Part shown: positions 24,496 through 33,901 of the stretch, one piece after another
Numbering within the stretch: position 1 is the first letter of the stretch
Layout: each line of letters begins with the position of its first letter
Origin: Propionibacteriaceae bacterium
GTDB taxonomy: Bacteria; Actinomycetota; Actinomycetes; Propionibacteriales; Propionibacteriaceae
NCBI GenBank assembly: GCA_031265875.1
Contig: JAISCA010000002.1
Span: 62,001 to 126,000 of the forward strand
Direction: 5' to 3'
Length of the DNA: 64,000 nucleotides
Translations under genes and position numbers: made by a program
Notes under the pieces: model-generated
The model's database searches: none
What the model was told of the DNA's origin: nothing
What the model saw: only the letters and a program-made list of their open reading frames with translations

Positions 24496-25287
24496 ATGCG
24501 ACGTCGACTCACCTGCGTGGCCGCCTTGGCGGCGGCCGCGACTGTCGCCCTGGCCGGTTGCGCTAGCACCGAATCCGGCGGTTACACCATCAAACAGGGC
24601 CAATTGACCACTTGCGCCGACGTGCCCTACCCGCCCTTCGAGGACTTCGACTCCAGCACGGCCTCCGGCTTCACCGGCTTCGACGTCGAGATCGTGGGCG
24701 CCATCGCCGAGCGGCTCAACCTCGAATTGGTGGTGCGCGACGTCGACTTCGACGCCCTCCAGTCCGGCGTCGTGCTGGCGGCCGGCGAGTGCGACATGGG
24801 CTCCTCCGCCATCACCATCACGGAGGCGCGCCAGGCCAACATCGACTTCTCCGATCCTTACTACGACTCGTTGCAGTCCCTGCTGGTGCCGGTGGCCTCC
24901 GGCCTGACCGGTCTGGCCGATCTGGCCAACGGCGTCATCGGCGTCCAAGCCGGCACCACCGGCCGTAGCTATGCCCAGCAGCACGCCCCGGCCTCGGCTC
25001 AGCTGCGGGAGTTCCCCTCCGACGGCGAGCTCTGGCCCGCCCTCCAGGCCGGTCAGATCGACGCCATCCTGCAGGACCAGCCGGTCAACAACTTCCACGT
25101 TCAGGCCGACGCCGACTACGTCATCGTCGAGGAGTACCAGACCGACGAGCAGTACGGCTTCGCCTTCGCCAAGGGCGAGCGGACCCAGCTGATCGCCGAC
25201 ATCAACGCCCAACTGGCCGCTATTAGGGCCGACGGCACCTATCAGCGGATCTACGACAAGTGGTTCACGGCTGGCGGCAATTCCTGA
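24496..25287 (+). CDS. Amino-acid ABC transporter substrate-binding lipoprotein
   Basis: 263 residues. Lipoprotein signal MRRRLTCVAALAAAATVALAGC with lipobox LAGC (lipidated C22), then an SBP family 3 fold: LTTCADVPYPPFEDFD, GFTGFDVEIVGAIAERLNLELVVRDVDFDAL, MGSSAITITEARQANIDFSDPYYDS, GVIGVQAGTTG. Family 3 proteins bind polar amino acids. It forms an operon with the permease and ATPase downstream (9-base gap, then 4-base overlap). The specific amino acid cannot be deduced. Confidence 0.9.
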   Translation: MRRRLTCVAALAAAATVALAGCASTESGGYTIKQGQLTTCADVPYPPFEDFDSSTASGFTGFDVEIVGAIAERLNLELVVRDVDFDALQSGVVLAAGECDMGSSAITITEARQANIDFSDPYYDSLQSLLVPVASGLTGLADLANGVIGVQAGTTGRSYAQQHAPASAQLREFPSDGELWPALQAGQIDAILQDQPVNNFHVQADADYVIVEEYQTDEQYGFAFAKGERTQLIADINAQLAAIRADGTYQRIYDKWFTAGGNS

Positions 25288-25296
25288 TCAGGCCCG

Positions 25297-26133
25297 ATGA
25301 CCGACACTGAGACTGACCGGGCGGTCAAGCCCCGGGGCTTCCGCCTGTCCGACGTCCGGCCGACCGTAAGGCGGCGCATCTCGCGCGGCTCCAGCTACGG
25401 CGTGGCCTTGATCATCGTCGTGCTGATTGTGGTCAAGACCGACTGGCCCAAGATCCAGCGCAACTTCTTCAACGGCCAGGTGGCGGAGCAGTTGGTGCCT
25501 GACATCTTCCGGGCTCTGGGCAACACCCTGCTCTACACCCTGGTCTGTTTCGTGGTCGGCACGGTGCTGGCCGCCGTCTTCGCCTTGATGAAGATGTCGC
25601 ACGGGCCGGCCCGCTGGTTCGCCATCTGTTACATCGAGCTCTTCCGCGGCCTGCCCGCCCTGCTCACCATCTTCGCCTTCGCCTTCATGATCCCGATCGC
25701 CTTCAAGGCCCGGGTGCCGGGCGGCCCGCTGGGGGGCGGCCTGCTGGCCTTGATCATCGTCACCAGCGCCTACAACGCCGAGGTCATCCGCTCCGGCATC
25801 GAGGCGGTGCCGAAGGGCCAGCGCGAGGCCGCCCGCTCGCTCGGCATGCCCCACCTGACCTGCACCTTGCACGTCATCCTGCCCCAGGGACTGCGCATCG
25901 TCATCCCGCCCTTGACCAACGAGTTCGTGATGCTGCTGAAGGACACCGCCCTGCTGTTCATCGCCGGCATGACGGTGGCCGAACGGGAGCTGACCACCTT
26001 CGGCCGCGACGGCCTGACCACCTACGCCAATAGCACACCGATGATCTGCGCCGCCGTCTTATACCTGATCGTGACGGTGCCCTTGACCGCCCTGGTGGGC
26101 AAGCTGGAGAAGAAACTGGCGGTCAAGAAATGA
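25297..26133 (+). CDS. Amino-acid ABC transporter permease (HisM/GlnP family)
   Basis: 278 residues with five predicted membrane helices. The EAA loop region reads [28 protein letters not shown], the canonical polar amino-acid permease motif that docks the ATPase, and [18 protein letters not shown] follows. The N-terminal ~45 residues are cytoplasmic and basic. Overlaps the ATPase gene (ATGA). A single permease gene implies a homodimeric channel. Confidence 0.9.
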   Translation: MTDTETDRAVKPRGFRLSDVRPTVRRRISRGSSYGVALIIVVLIVVKTDWPKIQRNFFNGQVAEQLVPDIFRALGNTLLYTLVCFVVGTVLAAVFALMKMSHGPARWFAICYIELFRGLPALLTIFAFAFMIPIAFKARVPGGPLGGGLLALIIVTSAYNAEVIRSGIEAVPKGQREAARSLGMPHLTCTLHVILPQGLRIVIPPLTNEFVMLLKDTALLFIAGMTVAERELTTFGRDGLTTYANSTPMICAAVLYLIVTVPLTALVGKLEKKLAVKK

Positions 26134-26918
26134 GTCCGCGCCCCAGCGATCAGACCTACTGGCACCCCCGCGACACGCCCGACCCCGCCGCCCCGCCCAT
26201 TCAGGTGGTCGGCTTGCGTAAGAGCTTCGGCTCCAACGAGGTCCTCAAGGGCATCGACCTGACGGTCGAACGCAGCGAGGTGGTCTGCGTCATCGGGCCG
26301 TCCGGCTCCGGCAAGTCGACTCTGTTGCGCTCGATCAACCTGTTGGAGTGGCCGACGGGAGGTCAGGTCAAGATCGAGGGCATCGACATGCTCGACCCCG
26401 ACGTCAACTTGGACCGGGTGCGCACCCGCATCGGCATGGTCTTCCAGCAATTCAACCTCTTCCCCCACATGACGGTCCTGCGCAACACCACCATCGCCCA
26501 GGAGAAGGTCCTGGGCCGGTCGCGCCAGGAGGCTGAGCGGGTCGGCCGCGACATGCTGGAGCGGGTCGGCCTGCAGGACAAGATCGAGGCCCACCCCAGC
26601 CAGCTCTCCGGCGGCCAGCAGCAGCGCGTCGCCATCGCCCGCTCCTTGGCCATGAACCCGGACATGATGCTGTTCGACGAGCCGACCAGCGCGCTCGACC
26701 CGGAGCTGGTGGGCGAGGTGCTGGAGGTCATGCGCTCCCTGGCCGAGTCGGGCATGACCATGATGGTGGTGACCCACGAGATGGGTTTCGCGCGCGAGGT
26801 CGGCACCCGTTTGATCTTCATGGACGACGGCCTGATCGTGGAGGAGGGCCGGCCCAGCCAGGTCCTGTCCGATCCGCAGCAGCCACGCACCCAGCTCTTC
26901 TTGTCCAAGGTCCTGTGA
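26130..26918 (+). CDS. Amino-acid ABC transporter ATP-binding protein (GlnQ family)
   Basis: 262 residues. Walker [10 protein letters not shown] (residues 55-63), Q-loop [20 protein letters not shown] signature [16 protein letters not shown], Walker [15 protein letters not shown] and the switch His in VVTHEMGFA are intact. It energises the permease encoded just upstream. The 25-residue N-terminal extension ([16 protein letters not shown]) is unremarkable. Confidence 0.93.
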   Translation: MSPRPSDQTYWHPRDTPDPAAPPIQVVGLRKSFGSNEVLKGIDLTVERSEVVCVIGPSGSGKSTLLRSINLLEWPTGGQVKIEGIDMLDPDVNLDRVRTRIGMVFQQFNLFPHMTVLRNTTIAQEKVLGRSRQEAERVGRDMLERVGLQDKIEAHPSQLSGGQQQRVAIARSLAMNPDMMLFDEPTSALDPELVGEVLEVMRSLAESGMTMMVVTHEMGFAREVGTRLIFMDDGLIVEEGRPSQVLSDPQQPRTQLFLSKVL

Positions 26919-26950
26919 GCCGGCGGCGCTAGCCGGGCCAGGCGGCGGTC

Positions 26951-28045
26951 TCAGTCCGCTGCGGGAGCGGCCCCGGTGCTGTCGCGCACCTCCAGACCGG
27001 CCAGGCCGAAGGGTCCGGACTCGACCAGGGAGCCCTCGGCCAGTCCGTCCAAAGCGCTGGCCACGCGCATCCCGTAGGCGTGCACGTCGACCTTGATCGA
27101 GGTCAGTTTAGGCGCCGTCAGGTGGGCGATCATAGAGTCGTCCCAAGCGATCACAGAGAGCTGGCGGGGCACTTCCAGGTGTAGTTCGCGGGCCACCTGG
27201 AGAGCGGTGGCGGCCATGACGTCGTTGTCGTAGATGATGGCGGTCGGGCGGGGCTGGCCGATCAGCAGGGAACGGGTGGCGTCGGCCCCCTGCTCCTGGC
27301 TGTAGTCGGTGGTCAGGATGGCCGGCTCGGGCAGGCCGAGCCGGGCGGCCTCTTGGCGCAGAGCGGTCGTCCGGGCGGTGGTGTGGAGGTAGCGGCTGAT
27401 GCCGGCCACGCGGGCGATCCGGCGGTGGCCCAGCGCCACTAAGTAGCGCAGGGCCATACGCATGCCCGTGATGTCGTCGGTCCACAGCCAAGGCATGGCG
27501 CTGGCTTGCTCGGGTGGGCCGAAGCCGGTCGGATCGGCCTGGGCCAGCGGCGGCGACAAGACGACGGCGGGCAGGCCGAGGTCGCGCAGCAGGGCCAGCC
27601 TAGGATCGCGCTGGCTGATGTCGGTCACCACCACGGCGTCGACCTCACGTTTGGCGGCCCAGCTGCGGTAGACCGCCAACTCGTCCGCGCCGGCCTCGAC
27701 GATCTGCAGGGCCAAGGCGATGTCGAGCGGTCCCAGGACCTCCTGCATACCGGAGATCAACTCCATGTAGAAGGGCTCCAGGCCGAGCAGACGGGCCGGC
27801 CGGTTCAGCACCAGCCCCATCAAACCGACCCGGGTGCCCATCAGGGCGCGGGCGGCGCTGGAGGGCTGCCAACCGATCCGCTCGGCCACCGCCAAGATGT
27901 GGCGGCGCTTCTCCTTGGACACCCCAGGTTTGTCGTTGAGGGCGTACGACACCGCGCTCTTAGCCACGCCGGCGGCCCGGGCCACGTCGCTGATAGTCGG
28001 ACGGCGCTTGCCGGACCCAGTCGGGGCTTCACCAGGTGAGGCCAT
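26951..28045 (-). CDS. LacI-family transcriptional repressor
   Basis: 364 residues from ATG 28045 (MASPGEAPTGSGKRRPTI), which has a GGAG site; an upstream GTG at 28093 would add 16 atypical residues. The DNA-binding headpiece ISDVARAAGVAKSAVSYALNDKPGVSKEKRRHI plus hinge helix PSSAARALMGTRVG is followed by a periplasmic-binding-like sensor domain. It is divergent from the oligosaccharide transporter/beta-mannosidase operon, and two operator-like sites lie between them, so it most likely represses that operon until a manno-oligosaccharide is bound. Confidence 0.9.
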   Translation of the reverse strand: MASPGEAPTGSGKRRPTISDVARAAGVAKSAVSYALNDKPGVSKEKRRHILAVAERIGWQPSSAARALMGTRVGLMGLVLNRPARLLGLEPFYMELISGMQEVLGPLDIALALQIVEAGADELAVYRSWAAKREVDAVVVTDISQRDPRLALLRDLGLPAVVLSPPLAQADPTGFGPPEQASAMPWLWTDDITGMRMALRYLVALGHRRIARVAGISRYLHTTARTTALRQEAARLGLPEPAILTTDYSQEQGADATRSLLIGQPRPTAIIYDNDVMAATALQVARELHLEVPRQLSVIAWDDSMIAHLTAPKLTSIKVDVHAYGMRVASALDGLAEGSLVESGPFGLAGLEVRDSTGAAPAAD

Positions 28046-28124
28046 GGGTTCCAGTCTCCGATCTGCTCCGCAGGCACCGTACCACTTCCTCAACCCACCG
28101 GTTGGCTTTGTTCAAGGTTAATCA

Positions 28125-28134
28125 GAACCAGTTC
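28125..28134. promoter_or_regulatory. Secondary LacI-type operator half-match
   Basis: GAACCAGTTC differs from the perfect site at 28182-28191 (GAACCGGTTC) at one position and lies 57 bp away, upstream of the LacI start. A repressor tetramer or two dimers could occupy both. Confidence 0.45.
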
Positions 28135-28181
28135 AGTACGATTTCCCTAGGTGGGGATAAGCGTAACTGAATCCATTTACT

Positions 28182-28191
28182 GAACCGGTTC
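28182..28191. promoter_or_regulatory. LacI-type operator
   Basis: GAACCGGTTC, a perfect palindrome with the central CG typical of LacI-family operators, in the context TGAACCGGTTCT. It directly abuts the -35 hexamer of the transporter promoter, so binding would exclude RNA polymerase. Confidence 0.65.
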
Positions 28192-28220
28192 TTGACATGG
28201 TTGAAGTTCTGCAGCAGGAT
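28192..28220 (+). promoter_or_regulatory. Promoter of the oligosaccharide transporter operon
   Basis: TTGACA (28192-28197) is a perfect -35; CAGGAT (28215-28220), 17 bases later, is a partial -10 match. The LacI operator is immediately adjacent on the upstream side. The leader to the GTG at 28314 is about 90 bases. Confidence 0.5.
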
Positions 28221-28313
28221 GGGGCGCTAGATGGCCGGCGACGTCGACGAGGACGGTCGGCGCCAGAGCTGGACATCTGACGACCCCCTTCGAGAACAAA
28301 GGAGTTATTCAAA

Positions 28314-30014
28314 GTGAGAACATTCAAGAGACGAAGCGTCGTCTCCTTGGCCTTAGTGTCCGCCCTGACGCTGACACTGGGCGCCTGCGGCGGCGCTGAC
28401 AACGGTGGGGACAGGCCCGCCTCCAGCACTTCGGTGTCCGTCTTCACCGGGCAGGTCGGTGATTTCACCGCCCCCAACTTCAACCCCTTCAACACCACCG
28501 GCTCCTTCCTCCAGCCGACCCAGGGCGTCATCTACGAGGCCCTCTTCTACTACAACATCGCTCGCGCCGACCAGCCCAGGCCGGTGCTAGGCACCGCCTT
28601 CGAGTGGAACGAGGACGGCACCGTGCTGACGGTCGAGCTGCGTAAAGGGGTCAAATTCTCCGACGGTTCGGCCCTGACGGCCGACGACGTCGTCTTCTCG
28701 CTCGACCTGGTCAGCCATAACCCAGCCCTCAACACCTCCGGCCAGGTCTGGCAGACGGACAAGCTCGACGCCGATACGGTGACCTTGACCTTCCCCAAGC
28801 CCGCCTTCACCCTGGAGGCCCAGATCCTCGGTCGTGAGCCGATCGTGCCCCAGGCCATCTGGCGCGACATCGCCGATCCGACCGCCGGCACCAACGACAG
28901 CCCGGTCGGGACCGGCCCCTACATGTTCTCCGAGTACACCCCGCAAGCCATCATCCTGCAGCGGAACCCCAACTACTGGGGCACGGGCGCCGAGGCTCCC
29001 GCCATCGAGTACGTGCGCTACATCTCCCTGGCCAACGCCGACGCCGCCACCACCGCCTTGCAGCAGGGCGTGACCGACTGGCAGGGTTCCTTCCTGCCCA
29101 CCCTGAAGGACTTGATCGCCCAGGCCAACGGCACCCTGTCCTACTCCAACACCCCGCAGGCCACGACCGGTCTGTTCACCTGCTCCAACGCCGCCCTCGG
29201 CTGCACCGGGCCTCAGACCGATCCGGCCGTGCGTCAGGCCATGTACTACGCCATGGACCGGACCCAGCTCAACACCCAGGCGGCGGCCGGTTTCTCCCTG
29301 CCCGCCTCGCCCACTCTGTTGCCCAACTTCATCAACCAGGCCGAGATCGTCGACCCGGCCCACCGGGAGGTGCCGCAGACGGCGGACCTGGCCCGGGCCA
29401 AGTCCATCTTGGAGCAGGCCGGCTGGACCATGGGCCCGGAGGGCTACTACGTCAAGGACGGTCAGACCTTGGAGATGACTCTGAGCGACGTCTCCGGCTG
29501 GACCGACTACAACACCATGTGCGAGTTGATCGCGGGCCAGTTCAAGGCCGCCGGCATCAAGTTGACGGTCAACCATGTGGCTCAGAACCAGTGGTCCCAG
29601 GCCGAGGTCTCGGGCAACTTCCAGCTGTCCATGAATTCGGTCAACATGGGGGCTTCCTCCAACCCCTATTACACCTACAACCTCTACGTCAACGGCGCCG
29701 GCGCCCGCCCGGTCGGCGAGGCCGCCGTCACCACCAACACGATGCGGTACTCGAATCCCGCCGTCGACGCCGCCGTCACCACCTTGGCCTCGACTAACGA
29801 CCCCGACGAGCTGCGGGCGCAGTACGCCATCATTCAGAACGCCCTGGCCGAAGATCTGCCGATCATCCCGATCTACGTCAACTCGGCCTTGTGTGAATAC
29901 AACCTGACTCATGCCACAGGCTGGCCCTCGCAAGACAACCTCTACGCCTTCCCCCTGCCTTGGGGCGGCAACTGGGGTACGGGCATCGTCCTGAGGACGA
30001 TCCGCCCGGTCTAG
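28314..30014 (+). CDS. SBP family 5 (oligosaccharide/peptide) ABC transporter lipoprotein
   Basis: 566 residues, GTG start with AAAGGAG at 28299-28305. Lipoprotein signal ending LTLGAC (lipidated C25). Family 5 features: LRKGVKFSDGSALTADDVVFSLDL, SPVGTGPYMFSEYTPQAIILQRNPNYWG, DPAVRQAMYYAMDRTQL, ARAKSILEQAGW. Although this fold is named for peptides, actinobacterial members carry oligosaccharides; placement with a LacI regulator and beta-mannosidase suggests manno-oligosaccharides as ligand (inference). Probably the most highly expressed gene of the operon, as a strong stem-loop follows it. Confidence 0.88.
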   Translation: MRTFKRRSVVSLALVSALTLTLGACGGADNGGDRPASSTSVSVFTGQVGDFTAPNFNPFNTTGSFLQPTQGVIYEALFYYNIARADQPRPVLGTAFEWNEDGTVLTVELRKGVKFSDGSALTADDVVFSLDLVSHNPALNTSGQVWQTDKLDADTVTLTFPKPAFTLEAQILGREPIVPQAIWRDIADPTAGTNDSPVGTGPYMFSEYTPQAIILQRNPNYWGTGAEAPAIEYVRYISLANADAATTALQQGVTDWQGSFLPTLKDLIAQANGTLSYSNTPQATTGLFTCSNAALGCTGPQTDPAVRQAMYYAMDRTQLNTQAAAGFSLPASPTLLPNFINQAEIVDPAHREVPQTADLARAKSILEQAGWTMGPEGYYVKDGQTLEMTLSDVSGWTDYNTMCELIAGQFKAAGIKLTVNHVAQNQWSQAEVSGNFQLSMNSVNMGASSNPYYTYNLYVNGAGARPVGEAAVTTNTMRYSNPAVDAAVTTLASTNDPDELRAQYAIIQNALAEDLPIIPIYVNSALCEYNLTHATGWPSQDNLYAFPLPWGGNWGTGIVLRTIRPV

Positions 30015-30024
30015 CGGACCGCGC

Positions 30025-30056
30025 GGCTGGCCCGGCTCTGCCAGGCCGGGCCAGCC
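30025..30056. terminator. Stem-loop downstream of the binding-protein gene
   Basis: GGCTGGCCCGGC (30025-30036) pairs perfectly with GCCGGGCCAGCC (30045-30056) across an 8-base loop, 10 bases after the stop codon. There is no T-run; placed between binding protein and permease it probably attenuates or stabilises the upstream message, giving excess binding protein. Confidence 0.6.
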
Positions 30057-30161
30057 CTCGGCCCCAGCCGGTCGGTCCCGCGTCCTAGCGTCACGCAGTG
30101 TCTGAGACTCAATGAACGAGCCGAGTCTTAGGGCTAACGGGCGAGGAAGTCGACCATCAGC

Positions 30162-31163
30162 ATGAGGTTCTACATCCAAAAACTGTTGTTCTATCTGGCG
30201 GCCTTCTGGGCGGCCTTGACCCTCAATTTCCTGATTCCACGCCTGATGCCGGGAGACCCGGTCTCCATCATCTTGATGAAGCTGGCCGCCTCCGGTCAGA
30301 CCGTCACGCCGGAGACCCGCCAAGCCATCGCCATCCAGTTGGGCGGCGTCGGCCAGGGCTCCTGGTGGAGCCAGTACTGGCACTATTTGAGCAACCTGGC
30401 CCACGGCGACCTCGGCGTCTCGATCGCCAATTACCCGGTCAGGGTCAGCGACATCCTGCAGCAGGCCTTGCCCTGGACCATCACTCTGATCGGCCTGGCC
30501 ACCGTCGTCGCCTTCCTCATCGGCATCGGCTTGGGCGTCTTGGCCGGTTGGAAGCGGGGCTCCTGGCTGGACAATCTGATCCCAGTGGCGACCCTGTTCC
30601 AATCCGTGCCCTATTTCTGGTTGGCCCTGGTCCTGTTGCTCGGGTTCAGCCGCGTCCTACAGTGGTTCCCGCTCGGTCAGGGCTACGACACCATGGCCTT
30701 CCCCATCCTCCACCCCGGCTTGAACTGGCCCTTCCTGTCCAGCGCCGCCTACCACGCCGTCTTGCCCGCTTTGACCATCGTCCTCAGCTCGGTGGCCGGC
30801 TGGATGCTGGGGATGCGCAACATGATGGTCTCGACCCTGTCCGAGGACTACATCCTGACCGCTCAGGCCAAGGGGCTCAAACCCGGCCGGGTGCGCTTCA
30901 CCTACGCCGCCCGCAACGCCGTCCTGCCGTCGCTGTCGGGTTTCGCCATCTCGCTCGGCTTCGTCGTGGCCGGGTCGATCGTGACCGAACAGGTCTTCTC
31001 CTACCCCGGCATCGGCTTCCAGATGTGGAAGGCGGTCTCCAACAACGACTACCCACTGATGCAGGGCACCTTCCTGGTCATCTCGGTGGCCGTCTTGGGG
31101 GCCAATCTGCTGGTGGACCTCTTACTCGGTCTGATCGATCCCAGGACCCGGGCCCGGTCGTGA
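30162..31163 (+). CDS. ABC transporter permease, DppB/OppB family
   Basis: 333 residues, six predicted membrane helices. N-terminal FWAALTLNFLIPRLMPGDPVSII is the DppB signature; the EAA-like loop is YILTAQAKGLKPGRVRFTYAARNAVLPSL. It pairs with the DppC-like permease encoded 17 bases downstream, which has an AAGGAG site. Confidence 0.9.
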   Translation: MRFYIQKLLFYLAAFWAALTLNFLIPRLMPGDPVSIILMKLAASGQTVTPETRQAIAIQLGGVGQGSWWSQYWHYLSNLAHGDLGVSIANYPVRVSDILQQALPWTITLIGLATVVAFLIGIGLGVLAGWKRGSWLDNLIPVATLFQSVPYFWLALVLLLGFSRVLQWFPLGQGYDTMAFPILHPGLNWPFLSSAAYHAVLPALTIVLSSVAGWMLGMRNMMVSTLSEDYILTAQAKGLKPGRVRFTYAARNAVLPSLSGFAISLGFVVAGSIVTEQVFSYPGIGFQMWKAVSNNDYPLMQGTFLVISVAVLGANLLVDLLLGLIDPRTRARS

Positions 31164-31180
31164 GCTGAAGGAGTCTAACC

Positions 31181-32176
31181 ATGTCAAACCCATCTCAGAA
31201 CGGCGGCCTCGACCTGGTCGAGGAGACCGGCGCAGTCGAGCGCCCGATCGAGCGCCGGCGCAGCGTCGCCTCGCTTCTGCCCAGTCGCTCGGTCAAATTG
31301 ATCGCTGGGGGAACGATCCTGATCGTCTTAGTCCTGTACGCCATCGTCATGCCCCACTTCGTGATGGACCCTCGCGCCATCTCGACCGACATGCTCAAGC
31401 CGCCCGGTTTCGGCGGCCACCTCCTAGGCACCAACCAGGCCGGCCAGGACATCTGGGCCCAGTTGGCCTACGGCACCGGCGGCTCGCTCATCATCGGTCT
31501 GACCGTGGGCGCCCTGGCGACGGTCCTGTCGGCCTTCTTCGGCGTCTTCGGGGCTTACGTCGGCGGCGCCGTGGACGAGGGCTTCGCCCTCTTCACCAAT
31601 GTCATCTTGGTCATTCCAGGCCTGCCCTTGACCATCGTGATCGGCAACTACGTGCCGGTCCAACAACGTGGTCTCTTCCTCATCTCGGTCGTCTTGGCCA
31701 TCACCAGTTGGGCCGGTTCGGCTCGGGTCCTGCGCTCGGTCACGATGTCGGTGCGCAATCGTGATTACGTGGCGGCGGCCCGCATCTCGGGGGAGAAGAC
31801 CTGGCGTATCCTGGTGGTGGAGATCTTGCCCAACTTGATCCCAGTGATGGCCTCGCAGTTGATCTTCTCGGTCATCTTCGCCATCTTGGGCGAGGCCGGA
31901 CTGTCCTTCCTCGGTTTGGGCGCCAATGGCGCCTTCACCTTGGGCACCATCCTCTACTTCGCCAACCAATCCCTGGCTCTGACCCAGGGGGCCTGGTGGT
32001 GGTTCATCCCGCCCGGCCTCATGATCGCCCTGCTGGGCATGGCCCTGTCCCTGGTCAACTTCTCGATCGACGAGATCATCAATCCCAAGCTGCGCCAATC
32101 GACTCGCGCCGCTCAGCGCAAATGGGGGTTGACGCCAATCCAGATCAAGCGACTGCAAGAGGAAAATCTGAGATGA
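31181..32176 (+). CDS. ABC transporter permease, DppC/OppC family
   Basis: 331 residues. A long N-terminal cytoplasmic part precedes the first helix (LIAGGTILIVLVLYAIVMPHF); HLLGTNQAGQDIWAQLAYGTGGSLIIGL is the DppC-type motif and DYVAAARISGEKTWRILVVEILPNLIPVM the ATPase-contact loop. Usually this loop region reads GTDxxGRDxxSR; here NQAGQDIWAQ, as seen in some oligosaccharide systems. The stop overlaps the next ATPase start (ATGA). Confidence 0.9.
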   Translation: MSNPSQNGGLDLVEETGAVERPIERRRSVASLLPSRSVKLIAGGTILIVLVLYAIVMPHFVMDPRAISTDMLKPPGFGGHLLGTNQAGQDIWAQLAYGTGGSLIIGLTVGALATVLSAFFGVFGAYVGGAVDEGFALFTNVILVIPGLPLTIVIGNYVPVQQRGLFLISVVLAITSWAGSARVLRSVTMSVRNRDYVAAARISGEKTWRILVVEILPNLIPVMASQLIFSVIFAILGEAGLSFLGLGANGAFTLGTILYFANQSLALTQGAWWWFIPPGLMIALLGMALSLVNFSIDEIINPKLRQSTRAAQRKWGLTPIQIKRLQEENLR

Positions 32177-33075
32177 CTGATCGGACCACCTCGTCGCGCC
32201 CGGCGGCCCACCCGGTCCTGAGCGTGCGCGACTTCAGCGTCGACTATCTCGGCCCGCACACCGTTGAAGCCGTCCAACACGTCTCCTTGGAACTGGGCCG
32301 AGGCGAGATCCTGGGCCTGGCCGGCGAGTCCGGCTGCGGCAAGTCGACCTTGGCTTACGGGATCACCCGGCTGCTGCGGCCGCCGGCCCTGATCACTTCG
32401 GGCCAAGCCGTCTTCCACTCCCGCGAGGGCTACGAGATCGACATCTCGGCCTTGACCGGCCAGGAGCTGCGTCAATTCCGCTGGGACAAGATCGCCCTGG
32501 TCCTACAAGGGGCCATGAACTCCCTCAACCCGGTCATCTCGATCCGCAGCCAACTGGAGGACGTCTTCACCTGCCACCGGCCCGGTATGGGACGGCGGGA
32601 GCGCTGGCGGCGTTGCGGCGACCTGCTGGAACGGGTCGGGGTCGACCGGCGGCGGCTGCGGGCTTACCCGCACGAGCTGTCCGGTGGGATGCGCCAGCGG
32701 GTCATGATCGCCATGGCGCTGGCCCTCGACCCCCAGATCCTGATCATGGACGAGCCCACCACCGCTCTCGACGTGGTGGTCCAACGCGAGATCCTGGACG
32801 AGATCACCCGGCTGCGCCAAGAGTTCGGCTTCGCCGTCATCTTCATCACCCACGATCTGCCCTTGCTCTTGGAGATCGCCGACCGCATCGCCGTCATGAA
32901 AGCCGGCCGGATCGTGGAGTTGAACGACTCCTTCGAGTTGTACACCGACCCGCGCGACCCCTACACCAAGCGTCTCTTGGCCTCGTTCCCGTCTCTGTTG
33001 GGCGAGCGAGGCGACTTCATCCGGGCCGGGGCGGACAACCTAGGCCCGGGCGAGCCCGGGCGGAAGGCGGAATGA
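32173..33075 (+). CDS. ABC transporter ATP-binding protein, DppD/OppD type
   Basis: 300 residues from ATG 32173. Walker A GESGCGKST, Q-loop VLQGAMNSLNPV, signature LSGGMRQRVMIAMALA, Walker B ILIMDEPTTALDV and switch FITHDLPLL are present; PYTKRLLASFPSL marks the oligopeptide-type C-terminal domain. No cysteine cluster is visible in the tail. Works with the DppF-type partner encoded next. Confidence 0.92.
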   Translation: MTDRTTSSRPAAHPVLSVRDFSVDYLGPHTVEAVQHVSLELGRGEILGLAGESGCGKSTLAYGITRLLRPPALITSGQAVFHSREGYEIDISALTGQELRQFRWDKIALVLQGAMNSLNPVISIRSQLEDVFTCHRPGMGRRERWRRCGDLLERVGVDRRRLRAYPHELSGGMRQRVMIAMALALDPQILIMDEPTTALDVVVQREILDEITRLRQEFGFAVIFITHDLPLLLEIADRIAVMKAGRIVELNDSFELYTDPRDPYTKRLLASFPSLLGERGDFIRAGADNLGPGEPGRKAE

Positions 33076-33078
33076 GCC

Positions 33079-33900
33079 ATGGCCACACTCGAACTGACTG
33101 ACGTGGTCAAACGCTATCGTCTGCGCAGCGGATTCCGGCAAGAGAACCTGATGGCGGTGGACGGTGTCAGCTTCAAGCTGGAACCCGGTCAAACCATCGC
33201 CCTGGTCGGCCAGTCCGGCTCCGGCAAGTCGACCCTGGCCAAGCTGATCCTGCGCTTGGAGCGCCCGACCCGGGGCCAGATCAGACTGGACGGCGTCGAT
33301 CTGCGCCAGATCAAGCTCAAACAGTACCGACGCCAGGTCCAGATGGTGTTCCAAGACCCCTTCGGCTCGCTCAATCCATACCACACCGTCGGTCACCACT
33401 TGGAGCGTCCGCTGCGCATCCATTTCCCTGACCTCAGCCCGGCCCGCCGCCGCCAAGAGCTGCACGCCCTGCTGGAGCGGGTCCGGTTGACGCCGGCCCA
33501 GGATTTCGCCCAGCGCCATCCGCACGAGTTGTCCGGCGGCCAGCGCCAACGCGTCGCCATCGCCCGGGCCCTGGCGCCCCAGCCGGGCGTCCTGATCGCC
33601 GACGAGCCGGTCTCGATGCTGGACGTCTCGATCCGGCTAGGGGTGCTCAACCTGTTGGCCCAGCTCCAGCGGGAGGAGAACCTGGGTCTGCTCTACATCA
33701 CCCACGACCTGGCCACGGCCAGGCACTTCTCGGACCAGATCATGGTCATGCAGGAAGGCCGGGTGGTCGAGCACGGCCCGGCCGACGACGTCATCCTGCG
33801 GCCTCAGGCCGACTACACCCGCCGCTTGGCCCAAGCCGCCCCCAACCCGGAGCGACGCTTGGCCCAGGTCACCCGACAGCGCGAAGAAAGGTCCATCTGA
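33079..33900 (+). CDS. ABC transporter ATP-binding protein, DppF/OppF type
   Basis: 273 residues. Walker [11 protein letters not shown]-loop [24 protein letters not shown], signature [16 protein letters not shown], Walker [17 protein letters not shown] and YITHDLATA. Short gap to the DppD-like gene and 1 base before the beta-mannosidase gene, so all are one transcription unit. Confidence 0.92.
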   Translation: MATLELTDVVKRYRLRSGFRQENLMAVDGVSFKLEPGQTIALVGQSGSGKSTLAKLILRLERPTRGQIRLDGVDLRQIKLKQYRRQVQMVFQDPFGSLNPYHTVGHHLERPLRIHFPDLSPARRRQELHALLERVRLTPAQDFAQRHPHELSGGQRQRVAIARALAPQPGVLIADEPVSMLDVSIRLGVLNLLAQLQREENLGLLYITHDLATARHFSDQIMVMQEGRVVEHGPADDVILRPQADYTRRLAQAAPNPERRLAQVTRQREERSI

Positions 33901-33901
33901 C

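Noticed and set aside
28587..30602. Minus-strand open frame of 671 codons antisense to the family 5 binding-protein gene
   Set aside because: It is a GC-codon shadow: the plus strand encodes an unambiguous lipoprotein, and the antisense product is Gly/Val/Asp-repetitive without any domain or ribosome site.
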